Below are positions 6,063 to 6,649 of a DNA stretch of 6,649 nt, piece after piece. The position numbers and the translations under genes are program-made. Every line of letters begins with the position of its first letter. The first letter of the stretch is position 1. Origin of the DNA: JANQRV01 sp964533785. GTDB taxonomy: Bacteria; Bacteroidota; Bacteroidia; Chitinophagales; Saprospiraceae. Location of the stretch: the NCBI GenBank assembly GCA_964533785.1, contig CAZHNG010000361.1, positions 1 to 6,649 of the forward strand, given 5' to 3'. Under the pieces are notes generated by a model. That model did no database searches. It worked only from the letters and a program-made list of their open reading frames with translations, and had not been told where the DNA came from.

Positions 6063-6515
6063 CTAAAACCCCACCACCTTTGAAGGCTCCTTCCCCGTCA
6101 CCCGAAAAACACGGGATTCCTCACCGTAACGCACCTGGATCACGTTAGACTGCGCAGGGAACAATTCCATCAAAAAATCAGCATCGACTTCCAGGGTTTC
6201 CCAGTCTTCAGGAGTATGCATTTTAAAGGTAATTAAATATATTTCATTAATAGATTCAATGTCCTGAAAATGGGTTGCTTGTTCTTCCGCATTGATCGTA
6301 AATTTCAAATGCTTTTTTAAATAAGATGCAACATGTTCTTCGTTTAGCTCGTTTATTACTTTTTGGTATCCAAAGGCATTGCGAAGAGCATCTCTGAAAT
6401 CATCCTGGAATACTTTTACTTTAATTTCCGTTTGCACCGGATGATAGGTGACCGATACCATACCGATGTAGATCGCGTGGAATTTTATGATGGACAGGAG
6501 TATCAGGGAGAGCAT
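6063..6515 (-). CDS. DUF6702-like exported protein
   Basis: The 150-residue product has a short hydrophobic start (MLSLILLSIIKF) that looks like a signal peptide with the mature protein starting near His13. The body follows the pattern I know for DUF6702 proteins of Bacteroidota: HAIYIGMVSVTYHP, then TEIKVKVFQDDFRDALRN (29-46), ASYLKKHLKFTIN, a FQDIES...YLITFKM strand pair, and the closing NVIQVRYGEESRVF. These proteins are probably periplasmic or lipoprotein-like and have no known function. An in-frame stop about 100 nt upstream and no other ATG in between support this start, although the signal peptide is short. There is no Shine-Dalgarno; a heptad array ends 10 nt before the ATG. The next gene downstream on the strand is the 2TM gene after 187 non-coding bases. 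Confidence 0.7.
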   Translation of the reverse strand: MLSLILLSIIKFHAIYIGMVSVTYHPVQTEIKVKVFQDDFRDALRNAFGYQKVINELNEEHVASYLKKHLKFTINAEEQATHFQDIESINEIYLITFKMHTPEDWETLEVDADFLMELFPAQSNVIQVRYGEESRVFRVTGKEPSKVVGF

Positions 6516-6525
6516 GGGTTTGTTT

Positions 6526-6583
6526 TTTAAGATGCTAGATTGAAGATGCCAGATACCAGAAAGTTGAGGTTTGAGATAAAAGA
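6526..6583 (-). repeat. Longest heptanucleotide array, upstream of the DUF6702 gene
   Basis: On the minus strand five consecutive units starting TCT run into the gene: TCTGGTA, TCTGGCA, TCTTCAA, TCTAGCA, TCTTAAA (6560 down to 6526). Two extra bases separate them from a second phase upstream, TCTTTTA, TCTCAAA, CCTCAAC (6583 down to 6563). The array ends exactly 10 nt before the DUF6702 ATG, as the array upstream of der does. It combines units seen separately elsewhere in the window (TCTGGTA at 98-111; TCTAGCR and TCTGGCR types). Confidence 0.7.
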
Positions 6584-6649
6584 AGTGTTGGGTACTAGTG
6601 CCTCGGGCATTAAATAACAGGTATAGTTCGGGAGGCTATTTTCTTGCGG

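Noticed and set aside
6590..6649. Possible gene end or short hairpin (TGCC-TCG-GGCA) at the right edge
   Set aside because: The stem is 4 bp and no open frame with recognisable sequence enters the window from the right.

Overview
The window looks like a chromosomal segment of a Bacteroidota bacterium, most likely from the Saprospiria (Lewinella/Haliscomenobacter-like; this finer placement is inference). Reasons: none of the genes has a clear Shine-Dalgarno sequence and the start codons follow A/T-rich stretches; two promoters match the Bacteroidota consensus (TTTG-like -33 box, about 20 nt, TAnnTTTG -7 box); and several protein families are typical of the phylum (DUF5916 surface/outer-membrane protein, DUF6702, 2TM-domain protein, periplasmic M20 amidohydrolase).

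Layout, left to right. Bases 1-124 are non-coding and hold two short heptanucleotide arrays. rfbC (dTDP-4-dehydrorhamnose 3,5-epimerase, minus strand, 125-670) and der (ribosome-assembly GTPase, minus strand, 838-2142) follow, separated by a 167-bp spacer with a third heptad array and a weak inverted repeat. The 207-bp divergent spacer 2143-2349 holds a good der promoter, a perfect 35-bp palindrome and a fourth heptad array; the last two would lie in the der mRNA leader. On the plus strand, 2350-3666 encodes an exported M20-family amidohydrolase. It converges, with a 31-bp gap, on a minus-strand group: a DUF6702 protein (6063-6515), a 2TM-domain membrane protein (5486-5875), a tandem UspA protein with its own promoter (4594-5406) and, 16 bp downstream of the latter, the remains of a DUF5916 gene (3698-4577). 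The right edge holds the longest heptad array, just in front of the DUF6702 start.

The genes do not form one pathway: they are housekeeping genes (der), a cell-surface sugar gene (rfbC) and envelope or stress genes. I found no defence system, CRISPR array, transposase, tRNA or rRNA, and no obvious new multi-gene system. The two most interesting signals are not intact genes. First, five intergenic arrays show a strict 7-nt period with units starting TCT (TCTRGYR-like). Two of them end exactly 10 nt before a start codon. Second, the DUF5916 gene is a pseudogene whose lesions can be read directly: a nonsense codon in the IDGxxDE motif, an apparent in-frame loss, and a large out-of-frame deletion whose junction can be located to a few bases.
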